This document shows positions 28,521 to 37,843 of a DNA stretch of 50,954 bases, piece after piece. The DNA lies in assembly GCA_030691625.1 (NCBI GenBank), contig JAUYDX010000034.1, positions 1-50,954 of the forward strand, given 5' to 3'. The stretch is from Candidatus Omnitrophota bacterium (GTDB lineage Bacteria > Omnitrophota > Gorgyraeia > Gorgyraeales > Gorgyraeaceae). Each line of letters begins with the position of its first letter. Position 1 is the stretch's first letter. The notes under the pieces were generated by a model that did no database searches, had not been told where the DNA came from, and saw only the letters and a program-made list of their open reading frames with translations. Position numbers and translations under genes: made by a program.

Positions 28521-29563
28521 TTATCTACTGAAATATCTTCCAGGCATTTTTTATTCGCGCATTCAGGCAGTTTAAATTTCCTATAGCACGGCCTGCATTC
28601 CGCATCCGAAGTTATCACTATGTTCTTTTCGCTTTTCGGATACGGGCCATATACTTTTTCGTCAACAGGGCCAAATATGGATATGGTATTTACTCCCTGA
28701 CTTACCGCGATATGAAGCGGCCCGCCTTCGCTAGTGATCACAAGCTTGCACCTTTTACATAGTTCCGCCATTTCCCTTATCTTAGTAGCCGGGGCTGTGA
28801 GCGGCTTTTTCTTCATTAGAGATGCTATTTCCCTGGCTAAATTTTCTTCGCCAGGGCCCCAGATTAAAACCACTTTCGCGTTGATCTTATCAGCTAATTC
28901 TGTAAATTTTTTAGCGCCCCACCTGCGCCTATCCTGATTCTTCTGGCCAAAGCTCATGCCGCCGCCAGGGGCAATGCCTACCAGGACATCGCTATCTTTA
29001 ACGCCTGACTGCCTTAGAAAATTGTCTATATAGGCCTTGTCTTCGCTAGTGGTTACTAAAACTGTTTTAACCGCCCCAACCTCGTAGGTTGCCTCCGGCA
29101 ACCTACGAGGTTTATCAAGAAGGTCTAAGTAATATTCGGCTACGGGCTTATTATTAAACCCGTCAAATGGAATTTTATGATTTAGAAATCTTCCGCGGCC
29201 TTTGTAATTAAACCCTCTTCTATCTTTTATGCCGATCCACCAGCATAAAAACGCGTATTCCTTGCCGAGCGATAGGTCAAAAACCGTATCGAATTTCCTC
29301 TTCCTTATCTGGCTCCAGAAAGCGAAAAACTTCTTAGCGCCAGAGATCTTTGATCTCTTCCATTCATTTCTGTACTCATCGCGCTCAAATACAAAGACCT
29401 CGCTAATGTCAGGATTTGTAACCAGGATATCTTTTACCTTTAGGTTACATATATATGCTATATAACTATTAGGATTGGCCTTTCTCAGCTCCCTTACCAG
29501 GACAGTTGAAAACAGCGCATCCCCTATGCCGAAAGGGTTTATAATCAGGATATTCTTTGTCAT
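28487..29563 (-). CDS. GT9 (heptosyltransferase-like) with in-frame palindromic insert
   Basis: [55 protein letters not shown]; residues [13 protein letters not shown] are repeat-encoded; C-terminus [10 protein letters not shown] overlaps a family-B repeat. Confidence 0.88.
   Translation of the reverse strand: MTKNILIINPFGIGDALFSTVLVRELRKANPNSYIAYICNLKVKDILVTNPDISEVFVFERDEYRNEWKRSKISGAKKFFAFWSQIRKRKFDTVFDLSLGKEYAFLCWWIGIKDRRGFNYKGRGRFLNHKIPFDGFNNKPVAEYYLDLLDKPRRLPEATYEVGAVKTVLVTTSEDKAYIDNFLRQSGVKDSDVLVGIAPGGGMSFGQKNQDRRRWGAKKFTELADKINAKVVLIWGPGEENLAREIASLMKKKPLTAPATKIREMAELCKRCKLVITSEGGPLHIAVSQGVNTISIFGPVDEKVYGPYPKSEKNIVITSDAECRPCYRKFKLPECANKKCLEDISVDKVLDSLRSLEH
29078..29112. repeat. Family-C palindrome in GT9 CDS
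   Basis: aacctcgtaggttgcctccggcaacctacgaggtt. Confidence 0.9.
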
Positions 29564-29610
29564 TATCTTGGTGCCTGGCACCATTTAAAAAGGTGCAAGG
29601 CACCAAGATA
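29564..29610. repeat. GGTGCCTGGCACC-type inverted repeat in divergent intergenic region
   Basis: tatcttggtgcctggcaccatttaaaaaggtgcaaggcaccaagata. Confidence 0.8.
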
Positions 29611-29636
29611 ATATATCATAAATTCCAAAAATATGG

Positions 29637-29642
29637 TATAAT
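29637..29642 (+). promoter_or_regulatory. Candidate -10 box for the plus-strand DUF4254 gene
   Basis: atggTATAATattttcactATG; the ATG begins 10 nt after the box. Confidence 0.45.
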
Positions 29643-29651
29643 ATTTTCACT

Positions 29652-30230
29652 ATGGAAAAGTGGTTTAAGTCTATAAATAACCTGGTTGAAGAGCTATATA
29701 GCAATAGTTTTAAAAATACAGGCGCTACAGCTATTGAAAAGACCATTATAGACCTGCTGGCGGCAAACTTCACGCTGTGGGGATACGAGGACGAGGCAAG
29801 GCGTAAAGACGTGCCTGATAAACAAATAGCGGACATTAAGAGAAAGATCGACAAAGAAAACCAGAGAAGAAATGATATCATAGATACCCTGGACGCTCTT
29901 ATCAGGGAAGATGTGGAGAAAAAACTGGGAGCAATAGACCAGGCCCTGCCTATGAACTCTGAGAACCCAGGAAGCCTGTACGACCGCCTGACAATACTGG
30001 CCCTCAGAAGCTATAACCTGAAAAAAGAAATAAACCGCAAAGACGCTGGTATAGCGCACATAGAAAGATGCTCTAAAATGCTCGAGCAGGTTGAAGAGCG
30101 CTCGAAAGACCTGCTCAAATGCCTTAAAGAATTAATGGAAGATATATATTCCGGAAGGAAAAAAATTAAATCCTACAAGCAGCACAAGATGTATAACGAC
30201 CCTGCGTTAAATCCAGCCTTACGTAAATAA
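29652..30230 (+). CDS. DUF4254-like protein
   Basis: TAIEKTIIDLLAANFTLWGYEDEARRKDVPDKQIADIKRKIDKENQRRNDIIDTLD; only convincing plus-strand gene. Confidence 0.8.
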   Translation: MEKWFKSINNLVEELYSNSFKNTGATAIEKTIIDLLAANFTLWGYEDEARRKDVPDKQIADIKRKIDKENQRRNDIIDTLDALIREDVEKKLGAIDQALPMNSENPGSLYDRLTILALRSYNLKKEINRKDAGIAHIERCSKMLEQVEERSKDLLKCLKELMEDIYSGRKKIKSYKQHKMYNDPALNPALRK

Positions 30231-30242
30231 TCGAACCACCAC

Positions 30243-30280
30243 AACCTCGTAGGTTGCGGCTTGCCGCAACCTACGAGGTT
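30243..30280. repeat. Family-C palindrome followed by T-run, between convergent genes (possible terminator)
   Basis: aacctcgtaggttgcggcttgccgcaacctacgaggtt then tttttaa on plus strand. Confidence 0.85.
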
Positions 30281-30282
30281 TT

Positions 30283-31356
30283 TTAATATTGGGTAAAAAT
30301 TTTAAGAAACTTTCTTGCGGTGTTCTCCCATGTAAATTCTTTAGCCCTTTCAAGGCCTTTTGCGATCAATCCCTGCCTGAGCGTATCGCTATTTATGATC
30401 TTTAATATAGCCTCGCCTATTTCCCTGTAATTCTCCGGGTCGATCACTAGCGCCGCGCCCCCTGCTATCTCGCCGCAGGACGAAGTCCTGGACGTGACAA
30501 CCGGCGCCCCATAGCCAAATGCCTCCACTATCGGGAATCCAAAACCTTCGTAAAAAGACGGGTAGACAAAGACCGAGGCGTTTTTATAAAGCGCGGCGAG
30601 TTCTTCGTCAGGCGCGTATCCTTTAAATATTATATCGCCCTTAAAATCAGATCTTTCATACTCCTTAAAGATATCCTCGTACATCCAGCCTTTCATGCCT
30701 GCGATGTATAATTGTAGCGGGCGGTCACTGACCGCCCCTACAAGATTTTTTTTGACGTAATTAAATGCCTTTATAAGGCCCTGGATATTTTTGCGGGGCT
30801 CCAGCGTACCTACAAAGAGTATATACTCTTCAACCTCGTAGGATGCCTTCGGCAACCTACGAGGTTGAAGCGGCGAAAGAAGTGGATTCACCCCAGGATA
30901 GATGACATGAATCTTCGACTCAGGCGCAGAGTAAAACTTCATCAAATCAGACTTTGTATTAAACGAATCAGCTATTAATAGATCTGCCTCGCCTAAAACT
31001 CTCTTAATGAGCACATCTATCTCTTTTATTGTTTTTTCGCTGTGGCCGGCCGGATACGCCTTTATGATTACATCGTGGACTGTAACAATTAATTTTTTGG
31101 CTTTTTTTGGCTTTTCCAGGTCATAGCTTGAGGTATGGAATGCGTCTATTTCAGGTAAATTTCTTACATGCCTATAGTTTTTCGCGGGGAAATCCGGCAG
31201 GCGCCTTTTGAAATCAAAAAGCCTTTTTCTATTGTAAAAATAATAACTATTATCCCGGTCTATCTCCAAGAGCGATTTTACAAGATTAATAGTGTATCTG
31301 CCTATGCCGGTGTTTGTTTTTTTAAGGGTTGAACGGATGTCTATGCCTATTCGCAT
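30283..31356 (-). CDS. GT4 glycosyltransferase with in-frame palindromic insert
   Basis: MRIGIDIRSTLKKTNTGIGRYTINLVKSL; YILFVGTLEPRKNIQGLIKAF; SVFVYPSFYEGFGFPIVEAFGYGAPVVTS; QPRRLPKASYEVE is repeat-encoded. Confidence 0.9.
   Translation of the reverse strand: MRIGIDIRSTLKKTNTGIGRYTINLVKSLLEIDRDNSYYFYNRKRLFDFKRRLPDFPAKNYRHVRNLPEIDAFHTSSYDLEKPKKAKKLIVTVHDVIIKAYPAGHSEKTIKEIDVLIKRVLGEADLLIADSFNTKSDLMKFYSAPESKIHVIYPGVNPLLSPLQPRRLPKASYEVEEYILFVGTLEPRKNIQGLIKAFNYVKKNLVGAVSDRPLQLYIAGMKGWMYEDIFKEYERSDFKGDIIFKGYAPDEELAALYKNASVFVYPSFYEGFGFPIVEAFGYGAPVVTSRTSSCGEIAGGAALVIDPENYREIGEAILKIINSDTLRQGLIAKGLERAKEFTWENTARKFLKIFTQY
30832..30866. repeat. Family-C palindrome in GT4 CDS
   Basis: aacctcgtaggatgccttcggcaacctacgaggtt. 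Confidence 0.9.
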
Positions 31357-31904
31357 AGTATAGTATCGAGGACGCAGTGGCAGATGGCGCCGTGGATAAT
31401 TTCCACAAAACCATATGAATCAGACGGGACAAAAAAATTCAGGCTTCCCATTTTTCTCAAAAGATTATCCTTAGTGAAACCTGACATTGTTATAACCTGG
31501 ATCTTCTTTGCCAGGGCCGCTTTTACGCCTTTAATTATATTTTCAGATTTGCCGGAACTGGATATGGCTACCAGGACATCTCCCTCTTCCCCGAAAAATT
31601 CTATGGGCTTTTCAAAAACGTATTCATATCCGTAGTCATTGGCGAGGCAGGTCAGCTGGGCAGGATCATTGAAGCTGACTGCCTTCATCCGGCCGTTTTT
31701 CCAGAAGTCTATCGCCATGTGGCTCGCGATGCTCGCGCTGCCGCCGTTTCCTATAAATATAATCTTCTTCCCGCTTTTACTCGCCTTTTTCACCGCGGAT
31801 ATAGACAGGTTAAAGGCGGTTTTAATATCGATATTTTTCCCGTCCTGGCCTTGCGCCTGTATCCCGTCACAAAGCTTGCTTAAATCCTCGAAATATTTGA
31901 ACAC
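31347..31904 (-). CDS. gmhA: Sedoheptulose-7-phosphate isomerase (SIS domain)
   Basis: IIFIGNGGSASIASHMAIDFWKNGRMKAVSF; GTG start at 31904 preceded by GAGGAGG, so residues upstream in the ORF-track version are repeat translation. Confidence 0.85.
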   Translation of the reverse strand: MFKYFEDLSKLCDGIQAQGQDGKNIDIKTAFNLSISAVKKASKSGKKIIFIGNGGSASIASHMAIDFWKNGRMKAVSFNDPAQLTCLANDYGYEYVFEKPIEFFGEEGDVLVAISSSGKSENIIKGVKAALAKKIQVITMSGFTKDNLLRKMGSLNFFVPSDSYGFVEIIHGAICHCVLDTILCE

Positions 31905-31917
31905 GCGTAACCTCCTC

Positions 31918-31955
31918 AACCTCGTAGGTTGCGGCAAGCCGCAACCTACGAGGTT
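31918..31955. repeat. Family-C palindrome upstream of gmhA start
   Basis: aacctcgtaggttgcggcaagccgcaacctacgaggtt. Confidence 0.9.
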
Positions 31956-31963
31956 ATATATTA

Positions 31964-33481
31964 TTATTTTAACAAGGTAGTTATAAATTTATAAAGCGGC
32001 GCGGGTTCCACTGAGGAACGGTTGCCCACTATTAAAACCTTTAACGCGCCAACGGCATTGCCGATAAACCCTATGGCGTCCATAGGATAACCTCTGGCAG
32101 CGCACGGGGCTGTGATGGATAAAAACGCGTCTCCCGCGCCCATCCTGTCTATGATCTCTTTTGAAAAAACAGGGGTGGCTGAAAAACCCTCTTTGGGGCT
32201 GTAACCTATTGAGCCTTTATGGCCCAGGGTAACTATGACCTTTTTATACTTCACGCTTTTCGCTATTTTAGTTATCAGGCCTTCCACATTATCAAATTTA
32301 GCGCGCATCGCGAGGCGCAATTCAGGCTCGTCAATGCACATATAATCCGCTCGGGGGTATTTGGTTATCAGGTTAAAGCCGGCATTCGCGCTATTGGTCT
32401 GGGCGTTTACAACGAGGAAACCCGCCTTATCAGCCAGAAATTCCACTGTGTTTTTCTCAATAAAACCATGCCCGAAATCCCCGACCAGCACCATGTCATA
32501 TTTTTTTATCATGCCTTTCAAATACAGGTGCAGGCTCTTTTCCAATTTCTCAGGCAATGGCCTGTCATTCAAAAAGCAGACCTCGAAAAGTTTGGATAAA
32601 AACGCGTGCTCTATGAACCTGCGCTTTACAGTGGTCGGCGCGTCATCGCGGAAGATAAACTTTGTCTTTACATTAGGCTTGAGATGTTTTTTTATAAAAC
32701 CCTCGTAGCTATTCTGGCTGCCGAGGCATGTCACGAGATGCACCTCTTTACAGAAACCGGCTATGTGGTTGGCGGCCGCGAGCACGCCTCCGGCAAACGT
32801 CTCTTCGCGCAGATATCTCGTGGGTATTATATTTTCCTTGGAGGATTTGCCCATCGCGCTGCAATAATGGTATTCATCTATAATAGTGTCGCCTATAACC
32901 AGAACCTTCATCTTAGAAAGATCTTTCAGGTATTTAATAATCTGATCGGCTGTGTATTTCTCCCTGAAATCCTTCAAATACCCCTCTGTCTCTTCGGGGT
33001 AGACGCTAAAATGCATATTGAGGAGTTTTGTGGAGCTAAACGTGATGTCGTCAGTAAAATGTATCCTGCCGCCTATTGAGCGAACCGCGTCTTCCTCGTT
33101 TTTTATCTCGCCTGTCAGGTCCTTGTCAGGGTCGCTGTAATCGCTGCCTTTGACATATATATCAGGCCTTAATTTTTTTATGGTGTTGGTGGCTGTAGGC
33201 CATTCATTTATGGCGACAAAATCCACGCTCTCCAGCGCGGCAATGGATTCAGCCCTGAGGCGCTGGTTAAAAACAGGCCTGCCAGGGCCTTTATTGACGA
33301 ATTTATCCTTAGTCAATGTTACGATCAATATATCGCCTTCTTTTCTGGCAGCCTCGAAATGCCTGATGTGGCCGGGATGCAAAAGGTCGAATACGCCATG
33401 GCACTGCACTATTTTCTTGCCCCTCTTTTTCAGGTCCTGAATTATTACAGCTAATTCATCCAATGTTTTAATTTTATTCAT
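31964..33481 (-). CDS. hldE: Bifunctional heptose cytidylyltransferase/kinase with inverted domain order
   Basis: N-term VQCHGVFDLLHPGHIRHFEAARKEGDILIVTLTKD nucleotidyltransferase; C-term VLVIGDTIIDEYHYC...GAGDAFLSITAPCAARG PfkB-type kinase. Confidence 0.85.
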   Translation of the reverse strand: MNKIKTLDELAVIIQDLKKRGKKIVQCHGVFDLLHPGHIRHFEAARKEGDILIVTLTKDKFVNKGPGRPVFNQRLRAESIAALESVDFVAINEWPTATNTIKKLRPDIYVKGSDYSDPDKDLTGEIKNEEDAVRSIGGRIHFTDDITFSSTKLLNMHFSVYPEETEGYLKDFREKYTADQIIKYLKDLSKMKVLVIGDTIIDEYHYCSAMGKSSKENIIPTRYLREETFAGGVLAAANHIAGFCKEVHLVTCLGSQNSYEGFIKKHLKPNVKTKFIFRDDAPTTVKRRFIEHAFLSKLFEVCFLNDRPLPEKLEKSLHLYLKGMIKKYDMVLVGDFGHGFIEKNTVEFLADKAGFLVVNAQTNSANAGFNLITKYPRADYMCIDEPELRLAMRAKFDNVEGLITKIAKSVKYKKVIVTLGHKGSIGYSPKEGFSATPVFSKEIIDRMGAGDAFLSITAPCAARGYPMDAIGFIGNAVGALKVLIVGNRSSVEPAPLYKFITTLLK

Positions 33482-33501
33482 TTATCTTGCTCCTATTTTA
33501 T

Positions 33502-33623
33502 CTTCTCGACTCCGCTCCCGTGATAAGCTCTCATGACCGCTCGAAGAATATCCCTCGACAAGCTCGGGACATGTTAGTGTTCGAGCGGACTTATTGGCTA
33601 TACACGCAAGCCCAGTCGAGAAC
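33502..33623. repeat. Family-B repeat with a second small palindrome nested at its centre
   Basis: ttctcgactccgctcccgtgataagctctcatgaccgctcgaagaatat|ccctcgacaagctcgggac|atgttagtgttcgagcgg...cccagtcgagaac. Confidence 0.8.
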
Positions 33624-34618
33624 TACTTCGATAAATATTTGAACCATTCTTTTGTGGCGTCTTTGATTTTTTCAGGCGTCCACACAGGCGCCTCACGCCA
33701 GTAATCTATATTCTCCAGCAAAATCTTCACGCCTTTTTCCAGGCCCACCTCAGGTTTCCATCCCAAAAGCCTTTTAATCTTTGATATATCCGCGAATGTG
33801 GAATCAGGTTCCCCCGGCCTTTTAGGTATATAGACTTTTTCGCCGCCTAAAAGTTCCACCAATTTATTCACGCTATAGGTATTGCCGCTTCCCACGTTGA
33901 AAATCTCCCCGGTCAAATCAGATTCAGCGGCAGCTAAAAAAGCGCTTGCCACGTCAGTGACAAATGTAAAGTCCCTGGTCTGGTTGCCGTCGCCCACCAC
34001 TGTAAAAGGCTTTCCAGCTAATTTCTGCGCCAGGAATACTCCGAATACAGCGCCGTACGTGCCTGATGTCCTTGATCGCGGGCCATAGACATTGAAAAGC
34101 CTTAGCGATACAACAGGCAGTTTATAAATCTTTGCCCAGTTCATCGCGTAACATTCTCCCAGATATTTTGTAAGCGCGTAAGGATATTCCGGCTTAATAT
34201 CTGCGGATTCAGGCGTAGGCACAGTATCAGGCAAACCGTAACAGGACGAGGACGCGGTATAAATAAACCTTTTAACCCCTGCGAGTTTCGCAGCCTCAAG
34301 CGCGCTGAATGTCCCGTCCACATTTGAACGATGATATTCAGCCGGATTTGTAATTGACGGCACTATATCCGCCAGAGCTGCCAGGTGAAACACCCAGTCA
34401 ATGCCTTTAAAATATTCCTTTATGGCGTTAAAGTCGCTTACATCAGCCTCTTTTACTGAAAGATTTTTGTTGCCTTTTAAATGGCCGAGGTTCTGGGGCC
34501 TGCCTGTGGAAAAATTATCCAGGACAATAACCTTGTGGCCAGCCTCAAGAAGCTTATCTACAATATGACTTCCTATAAACCCTGCCCCGCCGGTAACTAA
34601 TGTATTAAGCTTTGCCAT
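33623..34618 (-). CDS. NAD-dependent epimerase (UDP-glucose 4-epimerase-like)
   Basis: TLVTGGAGFIGSHIVDKLLEAGHKVIVLDNFSTGRPQNL; YPYALTKYLGE. Confidence 0.88.
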   Translation of the reverse strand: MAKLNTLVTGGAGFIGSHIVDKLLEAGHKVIVLDNFSTGRPQNLGHLKGNKNLSVKEADVSDFNAIKEYFKGIDWVFHLAALADIVPSITNPAEYHRSNVDGTFSALEAAKLAGVKRFIYTASSSCYGLPDTVPTPESADIKPEYPYALTKYLGECYAMNWAKIYKLPVVSLRLFNVYGPRSRTSGTYGAVFGVFLAQKLAGKPFTVVGDGNQTRDFTFVTDVASAFLAAAESDLTGEIFNVGSGNTYSVNKLVELLGGEKVYIPKRPGEPDSTFADISKIKRLLGWKPEVGLEKGVKILLENIDYWREAPVWTPEKIKDATKEWFKYLSK

Positions 34619-34635
34619 ATTGTTTTAACCACCCC

Positions 34636-34670
34636 AACCTCGTAGGTTGCCAAAGGCAACCTACGAGGTT
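34636..34670. repeat. Family-C palindrome, intergenic
   Basis: aacctcgtaggttgccaaaggcaacctacgaggtt. Confidence 0.9.
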
Positions 34671-34680
34671 TTTCTGCGCC

Positions 34681-34725
34681 AAACAACTTGACACTACAAA
34701 CATTGTCACAAGTGTAAAGTTGTTT
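34681..34725. repeat. Family-A short hairpin
   Basis: aaacaacttgacactacaaacattgtcacaagtgtaaagttgttt. Confidence 0.85.
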
Positions 34726-34736
34726 GGGGGACGGCG

Positions 34737-36521
34737 CTATAATTCGCCGGATAAGATGTCCGAGATCTTTTTGTACTTTACGTCAAGGCTGTTGCAGACA
34801 GCTATGATATCCTCTATCACGTGCTTTGACGCCTTTGGCATCGCGATTATGACCTCGTTGATCTCTTTGGTCTTAACCAGCCTCTCTATGTCGCCTCGCG
34901 CGCCCATAACAGGCACCCCGTGTATGCGCTTGCCGAGCTTTTCCTCGTCGTCATCCAGAAACCCTATAGGCTCATAATGCAGGACCTTGTTATTTCTTAT
35001 CTCGCGCAGGGTAAACTCCCCCGCGTCTCCGGCCCCGTATATGAGCACCTTTTTGCCTGAAAGGCTTGCCTGGTCGAATATCTCTTTATACACCCTCTCA
35101 AGCACCCTGGACCCTGAAACAATAATAAATAATAAAAGCCAGTCAATGATAAAAACTGTCCTTGAAAAACCCTGGAACCGCCATATGAAAAGTATTATTG
35201 CCACTGAGGCGATTGAGGCCACGCTGACTGCCTTGAAGATATTGACAAGGTCCATCACGCTCACGTACCTCCACATGCCTCTGTAAATCCCGAACCTGAA
35301 GAACACAATGTATTTCACGATTAATATGATCGGCAGGGATTTTATTATCACATTCTGGCTGTCAATGGATAAAATCCCCTCGTATCTTAAAAGATTCGCA
35401 GATATATACGCCAGGCATATCAGGACAAAATCCACGCCTACCTCTAAGATCCTTCTTTTATGCAGATACACGTTATTCAGCACCACATTCCCGTTTTTCT
35501 TTTTAAGGCCGTTCAGGTCCTTTTCAGCATAGACCCTGACCTTGCCTAAAAATACGCCGAAATAAAGAAGCGTGATGGCTGCCAGTATTATGAGTATGGC
35601 TGTCACCATCGGCTTTACGAACATTGAGAGTATGCTGATGCCGCCGAAAAGGCCGCTTACCAGATAAAGCGCCAGAACAGCTTTTTTTTCAGAAAGGCCC
35701 AGTACCACCATCCTGTGAGAGATATGGTCTTTGCCGCCCTGAAAAATCTTCCTGGAATTAGCGCCTCTCATAAGGGCCACGAACACAGTGTCAAATATAG
35801 GCACTGCCAGGACCAGTATGGGTATAAAAAGCACCATTACTAGATGCGTAGGCTCTTTCCATGTGCCCTGCAGTGTTATAGCGCCAAGCATAAAACCTAT
35901 AAACATGCTTCCGGAGTCTCCCATAAAAATCTGGGCCGGGTTAAAATTATATTTTAGAAATCCAAGGAGGCTTCCAGCCAGGATCAATGCAGGCAGGCAC
36001 ACCTCGTAATTCCCGTTTAAAAATGAGAACGCGAATAGCGCCAGGCCCACTATGGCGCCTATGCCGCATGACAGGCCGTCCATATTGTCCAAGAGGTTAA
36101 AAGAGTTTACTATCGCCACTATCCAGAATATGGTTAAAGGCATGCTTATAAGCGGATAAGGTATCGCGTTTATCCTGACCCCGAAATTCAATAAAAGCGC
36201 TGCCACCACTATCTGACCGAGAAGTTTAGTGTACGGCTTTATGTGGATTATGTCATCGAATATGCCCACCCCGAATATGAAACACCCCGCTAGCAGGATG
36301 CCGAGGTTCGTCATGCTGAATTTGACAAATATGGCGTAGGGAATGATGAAACTTATGAAGATCGCTATACCGCCGAAAAGGGCTGTGGGATTTTTATTCC
36401 ACCTGTCCTCGCGCGGTATCGCTATGTAGCCGTTCATTACAGCTATCCTTTTTACGATAGGCGTGATAAGCATGGACAAGCTGAAAGATAATAAGAATGG
36501 GATAAGGTAGGACTTAAGCAT
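34737..36521 (-). CDS. WecA/MraY-like polyprenyl-P glycosyl-1-P transferase fused to a CapD-N-type NAD-binding domain
   Basis: N-term NLLDNMDGLSCGIG, FMGDSGSMFIGFMLG; C-term KKVLIYGAGDAGEFTLREIRNNKVLHYEPIGFLDDDEEKLGKRIHGVPVMG. Confidence 0.88.
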   Translation of the reverse strand: MLKSYLIPFLLSFSLSMLITPIVKRIAVMNGYIAIPREDRWNKNPTALFGGIAIFISFIIPYAIFVKFSMTNLGILLAGCFIFGVGIFDDIIHIKPYTKLLGQIVVAALLLNFGVRINAIPYPLISMPLTIFWIVAIVNSFNLLDNMDGLSCGIGAIVGLALFAFSFLNGNYEVCLPALILAGSLLGFLKYNFNPAQIFMGDSGSMFIGFMLGAITLQGTWKEPTHLVMVLFIPILVLAVPIFDTVFVALMRGANSRKIFQGGKDHISHRMVVLGLSEKKAVLALYLVSGLFGGISILSMFVKPMVTAILIILAAITLLYFGVFLGKVRVYAEKDLNGLKKKNGNVVLNNVYLHKRRILEVGVDFVLICLAYISANLLRYEGILSIDSQNVIIKSLPIILIVKYIVFFRFGIYRGMWRYVSVMDLVNIFKAVSVASIASVAIILFIWRFQGFSRTVFIIDWLLLFIIVSGSRVLERVYKEIFDQASLSGKKVLIYGAGDAGEFTLREIRNNKVLHYEPIGFLDDDEEKLGKRIHGVPVMGARGDIERLVKTKEINEVIIAMPKASKHVIEDIIAVCNSLDVKYKKISDILSGEL

Positions 36522-36523
36522 AA

Positions 36524-37483
36524 TTACTTTCTGTAATACTCTACCACGCTTTTTATGATGCCGTCTAAATCTATGGTGGGTTTAAAGCCGGTAAAATTTT
36601 TTACCTTTGTGGTGTCAGGCACGCGGCGCTGCATGTCCTCAAAACCCTCTTCGTATGCCTTTTCGTAAGGGATATAGACTATCTTGGACTTGCTCTTTGT
36701 AAAACTGATCACTTTCTTGGCCAGGTCTTCTATGGTGATTTCCTCCTGACTGCCGATATTGAAGACATTGCCCACAGCGTCTTTATTGGCCATTAATTTG
36801 ATCAAAGTCCCCACCACGTCCTTTACATGCAAAAAGCACCTGGACTGCTTGCCTGTGCCATATACGGTAATATCCTCATTTTTAATGGCTTGGTTCACAA
36901 ATCTGGGTATAACCATGCCGTAAGCGCCTGTCTGGCGGGGGCCGACTGTATTAAAGAGCCGGACTATAATGGTCGGCACCTTTTTTTCTTTCCAGTATAT
37001 ATAAGCCAGCATCTCGTCCACTGCCTTGGCAGTGGAATATCCCCATCTCACTTTTAGAGGCGAGCCAAGGATCCTGTCGTCGTCTTCTTTCAGCGGGCCG
37101 TTCTTATTTTTGCCATATATCTCGGATGTAGATGTGATAAGGATCTTTTTGCGGTAACGGTGCGCCATATCAAGCACGATCTCGCTTCCCTTGATATTGG
37201 TAACCAGGGATTCCAGCGGCTTTTTCACCACGAGCTCCACGCCCACCGCTGCTGCCAGGTGAAAAATCACGTCGCATCTTTCCACCAGTTTATCCACCAG
37301 CATCTCGTTCAGGATAGTGCCTTCAATAAACTGAAATGATTTATTTTTTTCCAGATGGGCAATATTCTCAAACCTGCCTGTGGAAAGATCATCCAGGACA
37401 GTTACCTCGTTCCCAGCCGCCAACAATTCATCGCTTAAATGCGACCCTATAAACCCTGCCCCGCCCGTAATGAGTACCTTCAT
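36524..37483 (-). CDS. NAD-dependent epimerase/dehydratase
   Basis: MKVLITGGAGFIGSHLSDELLAAGNEVTVLDDLSTGRFENI; RWGYSTAKAVDEMLAY. Confidence 0.88.
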   Translation of the reverse strand: MKVLITGGAGFIGSHLSDELLAAGNEVTVLDDLSTGRFENIAHLEKNKSFQFIEGTILNEMLVDKLVERCDVIFHLAAAVGVELVVKKPLESLVTNIKGSEIVLDMAHRYRKKILITSTSEIYGKNKNGPLKEDDDRILGSPLKVRWGYSTAKAVDEMLAYIYWKEKKVPTIIVRLFNTVGPRQTGAYGMVIPRFVNQAIKNEDITVYGTGKQSRCFLHVKDVVGTLIKLMANKDAVGNVFNIGSQEEITIEDLAKKVISFTKSKSKIVYIPYEKAYEEGFEDMQRRVPDTTKVKNFTGFKPTIDLDGIIKSVVEYYRK

Positions 37484-37794
37484 AATTCCAATCTCCTTAT
37501 CCTTGTTTCGTGATCATCCACCCTGTGGCTGGTATCAAACAAACCAGTCTTCATGGCGCTAAATTCCAGGTCAAGCCTGTCAAATCTCAAATCAACTTTA
37601 TCAAACCTTCTGTCAATTTCTTCAAACCTACCATCATGTTCCTCAAGCTTTCTGACTATACTTCCATACTGCTCAGCCACTATCCTGATTTCTGAACGTA
37701 AACCCTCCACCAAGACACCCACGTGTCTTCCTAGCTCTTCAAAGCTATCTTTCAATTCCGCTATTTCGCCTTTTTCTTTTCTGTTCATCGCCAT
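37480..37794 (-). CDS. Small predicted coiled-coil protein
   Basis: Heptad-like RFEEIDRRFDKVDLRFDRLDLEF repeats; probable start MAMNRKEKG at 37794; overlaps next gene start by 4 nt. Confidence 0.65.
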   Translation of the reverse strand: MAMNRKEKGEIAELKDSFEELGRHVGVLVEGLRSEIRIVAEQYGSIVRKLEEHDGRFEEIDRRFDKVDLRFDRLDLEFSAMKTGLFDTSHRVDDHETRIRRLEL

Positions 37795-37843
37795 AATTAG
37801 CCTCCTTTCTGTCATATATGACACATCCAGAGGCTAAATTCTT

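Noticed and set aside
29564-29610. Insertion-sequence ends (TIRs) suggested by GGTGCC...GGCACC
   Set aside because: No transposase ORF or target-site duplication visible; only a 47-bp inverted repeat.
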